Positions 54,195-61,549 of a DNA stretch of 64,000 nucleotides are shown piece by piece (positions within the stretch are counted from its first letter, which is position 1; each line of letters begins with the position of its first letter). The DNA lies in IMG/VR virus record IMGVR_UViG_3300009183_000080, positions 1-64,000 of that record; one strand, given 5' to 3'. The DNA comes from a virus. A program made the position numbers and the translations under genes. The notes under the pieces are model-generated. The model saw only the letters and a list, made by a program, of their open reading frames with translations, searched no databases and was not told the origin of the DNA.

Positions 54195-54665
54195 TTAATT
54201 AAAGTTATCTAACGGACTTCCGCCATCATAACTAGTTAACCACTCTACTGAATCGTAAAACCCTGCAATTTGTGTTGAAGAGAATACATCATCATATGCT
54301 CCTGCATCTTGAAAAACGGTAGTAATAAGTCCCGTTCCATCAATTGCAGTATCGTGAATATGTTGTCTCAAGTTTGCAGTATCATCAAAAGTAGCAATCA
54401 TAATCCAGTCGGCAGCATCTGTTGAATATATCGAAAGATGTTGCGTAACTGTATCAAAGTATATTTGTCCATCTACTGGTGCAACTGGAGCAGTTGATTC
54501 GGTTGGGACAACGTTTGCATTTCCAGCAACCGTATCAACATACAACTTAGTTGCTGCATGAGCATTTTGAGTCGGGGTGGCAACTGTAACTACTCCACCA
54601 AAGGTACCAGTTGTGGCTACGTTTAAGCCATTCTTTACCTTAAAGTCTTTGTCTACTGTTGCCAT
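54195..54665 (-). CDS. Small tail fibre protein sharing its N-terminus with the next fibre
   Basis: The 156-residue protein starts MATVDKDFKVKNGLNVATTG. Its first 14 residues are the same as the start of the 601-residue fibre gene upstream, and the DNA is nearly identical there too. It has VATPTQNAHAATKLYVDTVA, then a QIYFDTVTQHLSIYSTDAAD domain typical of fibre tips. GTAGGGGGTAGTAA precedes the ATG. The common N-terminus probably docks both proteins to the same baseplate partner. Confidence 0.75.
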   Translation of the reverse strand: MATVDKDFKVKNGLNVATTGTFGGVVTVATPTQNAHAATKLYVDTVAGNANVVPTESTAPVAPVDGQIYFDTVTQHLSIYSTDAADWIMIATFDDTANLRQHIHDTAIDGTGLITTVFQDAGAYDDVFSSTQIAGFYDSVEWLTSYDGGSPLDNFN

Positions 54666-54692
54666 TTACTACCCCCTACTTTTTATTTTAAA

Positions 54693-56498
54693 CTATTTAA
54701 ACATTTTTTTATTTAATGTGTATGCAAGAGTTCCTACAGTGGTTGGAGTTAGTTTAATACTAGCAACACCTGCTGTTACTGTAAATGATAAATCACCAAG
54801 AGACTCATTGCTAATAATTTCAGCATAAGTTGTTTGATAAACGTTGCCATTTCCATCAAGTCCCATAAGAACTTCAAACATATGAATATCGTTACCTTTT
54901 CTCATTGAAAGTATTAATTTAGAAGTTTCATATCCTCCACTTACTTCATCCATAGTTGTAATTGTTGTTAAAGTAGTGCCTGATATTGTTCCTACATAAC
55001 TAGTTTCAACTGTGCCGAGCGAGCCACTTGAAGTTAAAGCAAGTTGTGGTGTTATTACTGCGGTTTGGAAGGTTGCATTGTTATTGAATACTAACTTTGC
55101 GCCAGATGAGTTTCCAGTTTCATCAGTTACTGCTGCTAAAAGGTTTTCAGAGTTTGGTGTTGCAAGGAATGTTGCAATTCCTGTTCCAAGACCAGATACT
55201 GCTGTGCTTATAGCAACATTTGTAATAGTGTTATTTGCACCATCAATTGTTTTGTTTGTAAGTGTTTGTGCTGTTGCTGTTTCTAGTGTACCGTTTAGGT
55301 AAATAGCCTTACCAGAAGCAAGGTTGATGTGCTCAGAAGAGGTCCATGCATCAGTTGCGTCTACCCAGTTAAAAGTCTTGTCTGTAGCACCTTTAAGAGT
55401 AATACCACCACCATCTGCGCCTGCATCTGTTGGAGTTGCTACTGAACCAAGTGTAAGGTTCTTGTCATCAACTGTGATTTCTGTTGAGTTAATTGTGGTT
55501 GTTGTACCGTTTACTGTTAAATCCCCTGACAAAACAAGAGATGTACCAGTTGCAGCACCAATGTTTGGTGTTACAAGTGTTGGGGTATTAGCAAAAACAA
55601 GTGCTCCAGTACCAGTTTCATCAGAGATGATACCAGCAAGTTCTGAAGAAGATGTTGCTGCATGTACGTTCAACTTATCTGTTGTTACAACAAGAGTCTT
55701 TGATGATGGGATAGTTGTACTGTTAATAGATGTAGCAGTAGCAACGCCAAGATCTGGAGTTGTAAGAATTGGACTTGTAAGAGTCTTATTTGTAAGCGTT
55801 TGAGTGTTTGTTGTTCCAACTACTGCACCAGTTGCACCGTGTGCTGCTGTTGATCCTGTATGTGTTGTAAGGTCTGAACTGGTAGCCTTAGCATCTAATT
55901 GGGTTTGAATTGCTGAAGTTACACCATCTACATAGTTAAGTTCTGTTGTAGAAAGAGTTGCTCCATCAAGAATATTAAGTTCTGTAGAACTTGCTGACAT
56001 AACAACATCTTCGTTAATCTTTGGTGATGTTAATGTTTTGTTTGTAAGAGTCTGTGTATTTGTTGTTCCGACTACTGCACCAGTGGCACCGTGTGCTTCT
56101 GTAAGGCTTGCATGTGTTGTAACGTCTGAAGTAAGTGCTACTGTACCTGTAGCATTTGGAAGTGTGATTGTCCGATCTGCGGTTGGATCTGTGACTGTAA
56201 GTGTTGTCTCATAAGCATCTGCTGTTGCGCCTTCAAAAGTAATTTGTGTATCAAATACACCAACTGCTGCTGGATCTGACCATTGAACACCATAAGTTGC
56301 TCCTGATGCTGCAGTGAGGACCTGTCCGTTGGTTCCAACGCCAAGACGTGCTACTGCATCATCTGCACTACCAACAATTAAATCACCTTTAGCATCTACA
56401 ACTCCTGCGGTAATAACATTTTTACCATTAACAGTTGCTGTTGATCCTTGAACAACTAAACCATTTTTTACTTTAAAATCTTTGTCTACTGTTGCCAT
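54693..56498 (-). CDS. Tail fibre protein
   Basis: The 601-residue protein starts MATVDKDFKVKNGLVVQGST and has fibre repeats: EAHGATGAVVGTTNTQTLTN twice, NKTLTSPKI/NKTLTSPIL, and YVDGVTSAIQTQLDAK. A module with TTINSTEITVDDKNLTLGSV, GADGGGITLKGATDKTFNW is shared with the 694-residue fibre. The C-terminal part (EVSGGYETSKLILSMRKGND) looks like a globular tip. AAAGGAGATAAAAA precedes the ATG. The shared modules suggest the two fibres arose by duplication. Confidence 0.85.
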   Translation of the reverse strand: MATVDKDFKVKNGLVVQGSTATVNGKNVITAGVVDAKGDLIVGSADDAVARLGVGTNGQVLTAASGATYGVQWSDPAAVGVFDTQITFEGATADAYETTLTVTDPTADRTITLPNATGTVALTSDVTTHASLTEAHGATGAVVGTTNTQTLTNKTLTSPKINEDVVMSASSTELNILDGATLSTTELNYVDGVTSAIQTQLDAKATSSDLTTHTGSTAAHGATGAVVGTTNTQTLTNKTLTSPILTTPDLGVATATSINSTTIPSSKTLVVTTDKLNVHAATSSSELAGIISDETGTGALVFANTPTLVTPNIGAATGTSLVLSGDLTVNGTTTTINSTEITVDDKNLTLGSVATPTDAGADGGGITLKGATDKTFNWVDATDAWTSSEHINLASGKAIYLNGTLETATAQTLTNKTIDGANNTITNVAISTAVSGLGTGIATFLATPNSENLLAAVTDETGNSSGAKLVFNNNATFQTAVITPQLALTSSGSLGTVETSYVGTISGTTLTTITTMDEVSGGYETSKLILSMRKGNDIHMFEVLMGLDGNGNVYQTTYAEIISNESLGDLSFTVTAGVASIKLTPTTVGTLAYTLNKKMFK

Positions 56499-56512
56499 TT
56501 TTTATCTCCTTT

Positions 56513-56959
56513 TTATGCCTTTAATCCCATACGTGCATAACGTACGGTGATTGGGGTTATACCGATAACTGGAGTAACCGTTACGGATACTGTATTTCCA
56601 GCACGGGAGACGCTAATGGTGCCAATATTCCCATCGTTGTCGATTGTTCCATACTCACTGACAGATACACCTGTAGTATCAGCAAGAATTGTCATTTCTG
56701 TTGCGTAATATTTATTTTCGCCACCAGAAGTCTTTTTAATAGAGATCATATATTTAACTGCTCTATATTCTGTTGCATCAAAATTATCAATTACTGTAGC
56801 AGTTTCAATGCCGTTGATTGTTGACTCATTGTTTCCTGCACTACCCAAATCTGTTGCTTGAGCGCTTGCTGTGTCAATAAAATCTTCAAAGTCCGTCTGT
56901 GAAGGACGATCTCCTGTTTGAAATCTTAACTTTAAGTTTGCTAGTGATAGACGGGCCAT
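56513..56959 (-). CDS. Small virion structural protein
   Basis: The 148-residue protein starts MARLSLANLKLRFQTGDRPS, with QTDFEDFIDTAS, an opening seen in phage fibre-base proteins. The C-terminal beta half (KYMISIKKTSGGENKYYATE, VSVTVTPVIGITPITVRYAR) fits a jelly-roll-like fold. A TGTTATAAT box lies exactly 6 nt before the ATG with no ribosome-binding site, a clear leaderless candidate. It heads the fibre operon. Confidence 0.65.
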   Translation of the reverse strand: MARLSLANLKLRFQTGDRPSQTDFEDFIDTASAQATDLGSAGNNESTINGIETATVIDNFDATEYRAVKYMISIKKTSGGENKYYATEMTILADTTGVSVSEYGTIDNDGNIGTISVSRAGNTVSVTVTPVIGITPITVRYARMGLKA

Positions 56960-56965
56960 GTTTAT

Positions 56966-56974
56966 ATTATAACA
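56966..56974 (-). promoter_or_regulatory. Leaderless promoter (TGTTATAAT, 6 nt before ATG)
   Basis: TGTTATAAT then ATAAAC then ATG. Same spacing as at five to six other genes. Confidence 0.65.
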
Positions 56975-56982
56975 TAATTTTA

Positions 56983-57300
56983 TTACAAAATATAGTTAGA
57001 AAAACCAATAATCTGCATACCAATTCCTGGGGGATTTAAAGGATTTATACCTTCGATACCTATATTAGTTATCTTTAATCTGAATGGAAGTATTGCATTT
57101 ATTGATACCTTTTTAGAATAGTCAACTGTTTTTATACCCGAAGATTTAAAACCTTTTATTGGAGTTATTTTGGTTTTTGTTTTAACATCAGTTAAAGTTG
57201 TTTTTAAATAATTAACAGTTTTAATTTTAGAAGACTTAAAGTCTTTTACTGCAGTTACTTTTGCTTTTGCCTTAACATCAGTTAATGTTGCTTTAGCCAT
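56983..57300 (-). CDS. Small protein with an internal tandem duplication
   Basis: The 105-residue protein repeats a 30-residue unit: ATLTDVKAKAKVTAVKDFKS with SKIKTVNYLK, then TTLTDVKTKTKITPIKGFKS with SGIKTVDYSKK. The C-terminus is Pro/Gly/Ile-rich (GINPLNPPGIGMQIIG). It is very basic and lies in the fibre cluster. The family is not recognised; it may be a small appendage or linker protein. Confidence 0.6.
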   Translation of the reverse strand: MAKATLTDVKAKAKVTAVKDFKSSKIKTVNYLKTTLTDVKTKTKITPIKGFKSSGIKTVDYSKKVSINAILPFRLKITNIGIEGINPLNPPGIGMQIIGFSNYIL

Positions 57301-57303
57301 TTG

Positions 57304-57720
57304 TTATGACTGATCTGTAACTTCGCCAAGCATGATCATTTCTCCTTGACATACAGTCCAAACCCTTGTAGCATCTGTAAGTTGAACATCAAAAACATCA
57401 CCAGTTATTAATTGCTTAGATTGAGCGGGAGTCAAAGAAACTAAAAACTCTCCATCTCCATCAGTTTGTGATTGTACTGGTACTAACTCAAATAATAAAT
57501 CATCTCCAACATTATCAGAGTACCGTCTAAAATCAACCTCAATGTCCCAATCATCGACTACAATTGGATCTCCTGCATCATCTTGTACGTATATCCTAAA
57601 AGAGGCGCTGTCGCCTTTTACAACCGTCCAGTTAACCAATGGTGGTTTATTTCCAATATTGTAGGTAGAAGGAGCCTTTACATCCATCTCTGATTCGTCT
57701 GGATTGCGGTATTTAGCCAT
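57304..57720 (-). CDS. Small appendage protein (BppU-like paralogue 1)
   Basis: The 138-residue protein has LVNWTVVKGDSASFRIYVQD, then EVDFRRY, LFELVPVQSQTDGDGEFLVS, TPAQSKQLITGDVFDVQLTD and GEMIMLGEVTDQS. The order RGDS/T, strand, LTPxQ, YxxDVxL, GxxxxxxxVT also occurs in two further genes (starting 62073 and 63343). It resembles the N-terminal Ig-like domain of baseplate upper proteins. TGATATAAT sits exactly 6 nt before the ATG, so it is probably translated from a leaderless message. Confidence 0.65.
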   Translation of the reverse strand: MAKYRNPDESEMDVKAPSTYNIGNKPPLVNWTVVKGDSASFRIYVQDDAGDPIVVDDWDIEVDFRRYSDNVGDDLLFELVPVQSQTDGDGEFLVSLTPAQSKQLITGDVFDVQLTDATRVWTVCQGEMIMLGEVTDQS

Positions 57721-57726
57721 AAAGAA

Positions 57727-57735
57727 ATTATATCA
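57727..57735 (-). promoter_or_regulatory. Leaderless promoter (TGATATAAT, 6 nt before ATG)
   Basis: TGATATAAT then TTCTTT then ATG on the minus strand. It is back to back with the plus-strand promoter of the lysozyme-like gene. Confidence 0.65.
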
Positions 57736-57750
57736 CATTAAGTCTTTAAG

Positions 57751-57780
57751 TTGACTCAATGTCCAAATCCATGATATACT
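57751..57780 (+). promoter_or_regulatory. Plus-strand promoter of the lysozyme-like gene
   Basis: TTGACT and TATACT are separated by 18 nt, with a TGA extension before the -10 box. The expected start is near 57787, right where a hairpin begins. Confidence 0.7.
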
Positions 57781-57787
57781 AGTGAGT

Positions 57788-57818
57788 AACACCATAACTT
57801 TATGGTGTTTTTGTTTCT
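57788..57818 (+). other. 5' hairpin with T-run in the lysozyme-like leader
   Basis: A perfect 9-bp stem AACACCATA/TATGGTGTT with an ACTT loop is followed by TTTTGTTT. It lies between the promoter and the AAGGAGG ribosome-binding site. It could be a terminator-like attenuator or a 5'-end stabilising stem-loop. Confidence 0.6.
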
Positions 57819-57832
57819 AAGGAGGAACAGTC

Positions 57833-58372
57833 ATGACAACTAATAAGATAGTGATTGGTGTACTCGCAGCAGTAACTGGAATTGCAATATTTTCTAATTC
57901 TAGCGCTAATGCTGAAAATAATCTGAGTAGTACCGTGTTAAAAGAAGAAACAGCAACCGCTCAGGCGGTTTTTTTGGTTTCTAAGGAAAACAAATTAAAT
58001 AGTTATAAAAATGTTAGAAAACAACTAAGTCCAACACAACTAGTAGAACTTTTAGAATCAGTTGGTTTTGAAGGGTATGCACTAAAAGTTGCTTGGGCAA
58101 CAGTAATGAAAGAATCAATGGGAACCCCAACATCCTTTAATGGTAATCGTAGTACAGGAGATAATTCATATGGACTATTTCAAATCAATATGCTAGGATC
58201 AATGGGCGCAGATCGACGGGATAAGTTTAACCTTGATTCCAATGATGATCTATTCGATCCCGTTAAAAATGCACAGATTGGCTACCATATGAGTGATGGT
58301 GGTAAAGACTGGTCTGCCTGGAAGGGTATTACCTGGAAGACCAAAGAGTGGCTAGCAAGATATCCTGATTAA
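57833..58372 (+). CDS. Secreted lysozyme-like lytic transglycosylase
   Basis: This 179-residue protein is the only complete plus-strand gene. Residues 1-27 form a signal peptide with a hydrophobic core (IVIGVLAAVTGIAIF) and an ANA cleavage site. The mature part has a lysozyme/SLT-type domain: KVAWATVMKESMG with catalytic-type E94, then NRSTGDNSYGLFQINM (about 105-120), NAQIGYHMSDGGKDWSAWKG. It would cut peptidoglycan outside the membrane, for lysis or entry, or to alter the host wall. AAGGAGG precedes the ATG. It meets the minus-strand oxygenase gene tail to tail, sharing 4 nt (stops overlap). Confidence 0.8.
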   Translation: MTTNKIVIGVLAAVTGIAIFSNSSANAENNLSSTVLKEETATAQAVFLVSKENKLNSYKNVRKQLSPTQLVELLESVGFEGYALKVAWATVMKESMGTPTSFNGNRSTGDNSYGLFQINMLGSMGADRRDKFNLDSNDDLFDPVKNAQIGYHMSDGGKDWSAWKGITWKTKEWLARYPD

Positions 58373-58956
58373 TAAACAAAACTAACAATTGCATATCTAA
58401 CACCACCTGTTATTGGCAAAACTTTATGCTGATAAACATAACTTGATGGGAAAAGAAATAGTTGATTAGCCTTTGGCCTAATCGTTAAATTAAACTTGGA
58501 AAATTCTATTTCTCCTCCTTCGTAATCGTCATTGCAATAATAAATTAAAGACATCCTTCTTGGTGTTTCAATATGATCATCTAAATGAGTATTAAAATAT
58601 TGACCCTTTCTATATTTTAAAACTAGATAAGGTTCATGGGTTTTTGTTTCTAGATGAAACATTTCCTTGTAGTATTCTTCATATGGCGTGAACAAATTTT
58701 TTAACTTATTTGAAGTTTCAAGTAAAAATAAATCATTTTGATCTGATTCAAATGGAATGCTAATAGAAAAAACATTTCTTGTAGACAGGTCAATAACCTT
58801 TTCTCCATAAGAGTTGTGGGTTCCACCAAATCCCCAATTAAGATTTCTTTTTTTTGTTTCTAACTCTAACTCTTCTATAAAATTTTTTGAATCTAGGAAA
58901 ACATCATCATAAATAAAAAATCCTGGAATTGGTTCTGTATAATTAGATAATGTCAT
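58369..58956 (-). CDS. 2-oxoglutarate/Fe(II) oxygenase (P4H-like)
   Basis: The 195-residue protein has H124-x-D126 in FNTHLDDHIE, H177 in VYQHKVLPI and R187 in GGVRYAIVSF, the full 2OG-Fe(II) set. The core RMSLIYYCNDDYEGGEIEFS closely resembles the corresponding strand of the 176-residue oxygenase downstream of the reductase. It lies among appendage genes, so hydroxylation of a fibre protein is a testable guess, particularly as a collagen-like protein is encoded nearby. Its stop overlaps that of the convergent lysozyme-like gene. Confidence 0.85.
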   Translation of the reverse strand: MTLSNYTEPIPGFFIYDDVFLDSKNFIEELELETKKRNLNWGFGGTHNSYGEKVIDLSTRNVFSISIPFESDQNDLFLLETSNKLKNLFTPYEEYYKEMFHLETKTHEPYLVLKYRKGQYFNTHLDDHIETPRRMSLIYYCNDDYEGGEIEFSKFNLTIRPKANQLFLFPSSYVYQHKVLPITGGVRYAIVSFVY

Positions 58957-58958
58957 TT

Positions 58959-59165
58959 TTATACGGGATAACTGTCGCCAACGGACAACTGACCATCTTC
59001 AATAAAAATCATTTGATGTGGTGTTGCAATAACTCTTGCCAATAATTCATTACAATCCATAATACATTCTACTACCCCATTAACTGCAATTGCTATTTTA
59101 TAACTATGATCATTAATATCATAGCCTTCTTTTTTAATTATTTCTAAACTTCTTGCCGTAAGCAT
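58959..59165 (-). CDS. Small protein, paralogue of the 70-aa protein upstream
   Basis: The 68-residue protein has YKIAIAVNGVVECIMDCNEL with LARVIATPHQMIF and ends GQLSVGDSYPV. The layout matches the 70-residue protein encoded 260 nt upstream (KIALIIDNEVVDVMYCQERL, LASILLSNPLVLDV, QISVGYSYN), so the two are paralogues flanking a zinc-binding gene. TGGAG precedes the ATG. Similar small proteins with xGYSYN-type endings occur in phage fibre clusters; function unknown. Confidence 0.6.
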   Translation of the reverse strand: MLTARSLEIIKKEGYDINDHSYKIAIAVNGVVECIMDCNELLARVIATPHQMIFIEDGQLSVGDSYPV

Positions 59166-59174
59166 TTTTCTCCA

Positions 59175-59423
59175 TTAGTCTTGTACAGCAGGCCATTTGT
59201 TAATTGGACAAGATGCTGCTTTTAATTTTGTTTTTTGATTCATAAAACATCCACAAAGTTTACAAGTCTTGGTTGCTTGAATTAATTCTGGACAAGACAA
59301 GCAAATGTCGTATCTTTCTTTTTGTATTTCATCCGTTGTATGATTGTTTGGATTAAGAAGATCCCAAGGTTTTACTTGTGATTGTGCTTCTTTCCAAATC
59401 TGCCATTTAGTTTTTTCTGTCAT
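59175..59423 (-). CDS. Small zinc-binding protein (four-cysteine type)
   Basis: The 82-residue protein has CLSCPELIQATKTCKLCGCF then NQKTKLKAASCPINKW. The cysteines (CxxC...CxxCxC...C) form a zinc site. I recall this pattern from small conserved phage proteins, including marine phages, often near fibre or baseplate genes. The N-terminal helix is amphipathic. It lies between two paralogous small genes. Confidence 0.65.
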   Translation of the reverse strand: MTEKTKWQIWKEAQSQVKPWDLLNPNNHTTDEIQKERYDICLSCPELIQATKTCKLCGCFMNQKTKLKAASCPINKWPAVQD

Positions 59424-59425
59424 TG

Positions 59426-59638
59426 TTACTCTGTAAAAGTGTCTGAGTCTGCATTGTAAGAATATCCTACACTAATTTGTTCATTTAATACTCTTTCGCT
59501 AACATCAAGTACTAATGGATTGCTTAACAATATCGAAGCAAGTCTTTCCTGACAATACATAACATCAACTACTTCATTATCAATAATTAAAGCAATTTTG
59601 CTCATTGCAATAACTTCTTCTTCTGTTGGTCCTGTCAT
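59426..59638 (-). CDS. Small protein, paralogue of the 68-aa protein downstream
   Basis: The 70-residue protein has SKIALIIDNEVVDVMYCQER, LASILLSNPLVLDV and ends QISVGYSYNADSDTFTE. The N-terminal 12 residues are extra relative to its paralogue. AGGAGG precedes the ATG and a TATAAT box lies 15 nt before it. Same unknown role. Confidence 0.6.
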   Translation of the reverse strand: MTGPTEEEVIAMSKIALIIDNEVVDVMYCQERLASILLSNPLVLDVSERVLNEQISVGYSYNADSDTFTE

Positions 59639-59653
59639 TATTCCTCCTTCTTT

Positions 59654-59659
59654 ATTATA
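59654..59659 (-). promoter_or_regulatory. -10 box (TATAAT) for the small-gene trio
   Basis: TATAAT is followed by AAAGAAGGAGGAATA and ATG. It lacks the TG extension. Confidence 0.4.
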
Positions 59660-59665
59660 TCTTAA

Positions 59666-60727
59666 TTAAAGCGATTCTGCAGAAAAGTTATCTATTAGAG
59701 ATCCAGCATTTGTACTAGATGGTGTTTTTATAATACCAGCCTTAGTTCCTTTTAATGGAGTTGCTGGAGTATTGGTTAGTGTTGTTGCAAAAGCAGAACT
59801 TAATCCAGAACTTTGATATGCTGTAATTGTAATGTTATCTCCGGAAGTAGATGCTTTAATAGAGTTTGCCTCTACAAATGCACTGTTATTAGAGTTAATG
59901 CCTGTTGTTTGAACTGTTGATATTGTGCCAGAAACATTTTTATATAATTTTAATTCAGTTAAATATGTTGTTGTACTACCTCCAGGAACATAAGTTCCAC
60001 AATCTCCACCACCACTGCTTGAGTTTCCTCCTGCACCAGCGCAACCATAAGTTGGCGTACTTGTAGTTGAGCCAGTGTAGTATGCTAAGCCTGCAGGAGT
60101 TGTTGTTCCACAACCACCAGAGCAAGCCCCACTTACGGATCCTCCAGTGCAACTATAAGTCATACTTCCTCCGCCACATGGCTGACCCTCGGTTGGACCA
60201 CCATCAATTACACAACTATTGCCTGATGGAGTACATCCGCCTGGACAGTTACCCCATCCCGCTGAAACTAGACTAGAAGAACAAGACGCTGATGTTGCAC
60301 CAACAAGTGTTCCACAATTTCCACCACCACTGCTTGAGTTTCCTCCTGCACCAAAACAACCTGACGTGGTTCCTGTTTGCACAGTACTGCCAGTGTAGTA
60401 TGCCTGTGTGCTTGAAACTGAAGAAGAGTAGTTAACAGAACTTGCCCACCAAGAGTTTGCATCTGTTACCCAAAAAGCAATTCCAGGACCACCATCAGTT
60501 ATGTCTGCAGAAACAATAACATTTTGTGCTCCAATATCAACTGTTGCTAAAGGATAACTACTTGCAGCGGTAGATGATGTTGCTTGATTTGAAGAGATTG
60601 CCCAAGTTCCGCTAAGAATAGACCATAAATTTCCAGAACTTGATGTACCTAAAGATCCATCTGATCTATTAAACGTGTCAGTTATTTTACTTAGTACTGA
60701 TGTAATAATTCCAAGTATATTTAGCAT
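59666..60727 (-). CDS. Appendage protein: lectin-like fold split by a Cys/Gly-rich insertion
   Basis: The 353-residue protein starts MLNILGIITSVLSKITDTFN, then RSDGSLGTSSSGNLWSILSG and TWAISSN, a phage concanavalin-like opening. Residues about 108-255 are a Gly/Ser insertion with 12 cysteines and two copies of AYYTGST...GCxGAGGNSSSGGGxCGT. The lectin-like fold then resumes (TYLTELKLYKNVSGTISTVQ). Six disulphides could stabilise the insertion. It probably decorates a fibre or the capsid. Confidence 0.65.
   Translation of the reverse strand: MLNILGIITSVLSKITDTFNRSDGSLGTSSSGNLWSILSGTWAISSNQATSSTAASSYPLATVDIGAQNVIVSADITDGGPGIAFWVTDANSWWASSVNYSSSVSSTQAYYTGSTVQTGTTSGCFGAGGNSSSGGGNCGTLVGATSASCSSSLVSAGWGNCPGGCTPSGNSCVIDGGPTEGQPCGGGSMTYSCTGGSVSGACSGGCGTTTPAGLAYYTGSTTSTPTYGCAGAGGNSSSGGGDCGTYVPGGSTTTYLTELKLYKNVSGTISTVQTTGINSNNSAFVEANSIKASTSGDNITITAYQSSGLSSAFATTLTNTPATPLKGTKAGIIKTPSSTNAGSLIDNFSAESL
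59996..60049 (-). repeat. Direct repeat, copy 1 of the Cys/Gly motif
   Basis: Near-identical DNA to 60308-60361, encoding GAGGNSSSGGGxCGT. The two copies lie about 312 nt apart, both in frame. Confidence 0.75.
60308..60361 (-). repeat. Direct repeat, copy 2 of the Cys/Gly motif
   Basis: Partner of 59996-60049, differing at only a few bases. Together they bracket the Cys-rich insertion. Confidence 0.75.
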
Positions 60728-60736
60728 GGAATATCC

Positions 60737-61522
60737 TTAAGCCGTCAGGTCGCCTAGAAGAACCCAGGAGTTTGTTCCTACTTTAATAAGTGTTGCTGCT
60801 GAGTATTGTCCGGAAAGTTTTCTATTATTACTTTTACTATTTAGTGTAACGCTTCCACTTACTGGTGCAACTGATGTTTGAACAGAACCTATTTGTAGAA
60901 TGTCGACTCTTGCTCCCGCAGGAAATGTGGTTTCCAATGGAATTGTAATAATTGAAGTTGATGAGGATACGTTCATAATAATAATTTTTCCAGCATCTGC
61001 TGGGTCTAATGTATAGTTCGCTGTTTTTGTTGATGAATCAACTGTTTGCTTTAATGTTGAGACTGCAGTTGGTGTTGCTGCTTTAACTGATGAAGTTTCT
61101 GATGTTGAATCACTTAGTTGAGAAACTCCAGGCTGTGAAGTTGTTGCTGCTTGTGGTGCTGCCCATTTAAGACCAAAAGTTCCTTGTGTATCGTCTGCAG
61201 TTAAAATATATCCATTGCTGCCAACTGTTAAATTATCAACAGCATTATTTCCGGTTCCAACAAAAAGATCTCCTCTTGCATCCATAACAGACTCTTGAAC
61301 AACAGTACTGTTATCTGTAGAAATTGCAGCAATCGATGCTTCAATATCGTGTAAATATTTTGCAATACCAGCAGTTGGGGTAGCGTTGGCAAGAAGTGGA
61401 GCGTCTTGTCCATAATGATAGTTTTTAAATGCAATCTGGATATCTGCGGTATCTCCTAATGATGGAATTTTTGCAAGGGGATACTTATCTGTTGCTTCAG
61501 TTCCAATATTTACGACAGCCAT
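60737..61522 (-). CDS. Tail fibre-like structural protein
   Basis: The 261-residue protein starts MAVVNIGTEATDKYPLAKIP and has VMDARGDLFVGTGNNAVDNL with VGSNGYILTADD, a module also present in the 601-residue fibre (DAKGDLIVGSADDAVARLGV). The C-terminal half (TLDPADAGKIIIMNVSSSTS) matches the C-terminal region of the 694-residue fibre, ending SWVLLGDLTA versus LWVVMGDLSA. TGGTATAAT lies exactly 6 nt before the ATG. It is likely a fibre component. Confidence 0.75.
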   Translation of the reverse strand: MAVVNIGTEATDKYPLAKIPSLGDTADIQIAFKNYHYGQDAPLLANATPTAGIAKYLHDIEASIAAISTDNSTVVQESVMDARGDLFVGTGNNAVDNLTVGSNGYILTADDTQGTFGLKWAAPQAATTSQPGVSQLSDSTSETSSVKAATPTAVSTLKQTVDSSTKTANYTLDPADAGKIIIMNVSSSTSIITIPLETTFPAGARVDILQIGSVQTSVAPVSGSVTLNSKSNNRKLSGQYSAATLIKVGTNSWVLLGDLTA

Positions 61523-61528
61523 ACAAAG

Positions 61529-61537
61529 ATTATACCA
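61529..61537 (-). promoter_or_regulatory. Leaderless promoter (TGGTATAAT, 6 nt before ATG)
   Basis: TGGTATAAT then CTTTGT then ATG, no Shine-Dalgarno. Confidence 0.65.
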
Positions 61538-61549
61538 TAATAATAAAAA

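Noticed and set aside
57788-57818. Minus-strand terminator at the lysozyme-like promoter
   Set aside because: The T-run lies on the plus-strand side only. On the minus strand the hairpin is followed by ACTCACTAG, so it does not look like a leftward terminator.
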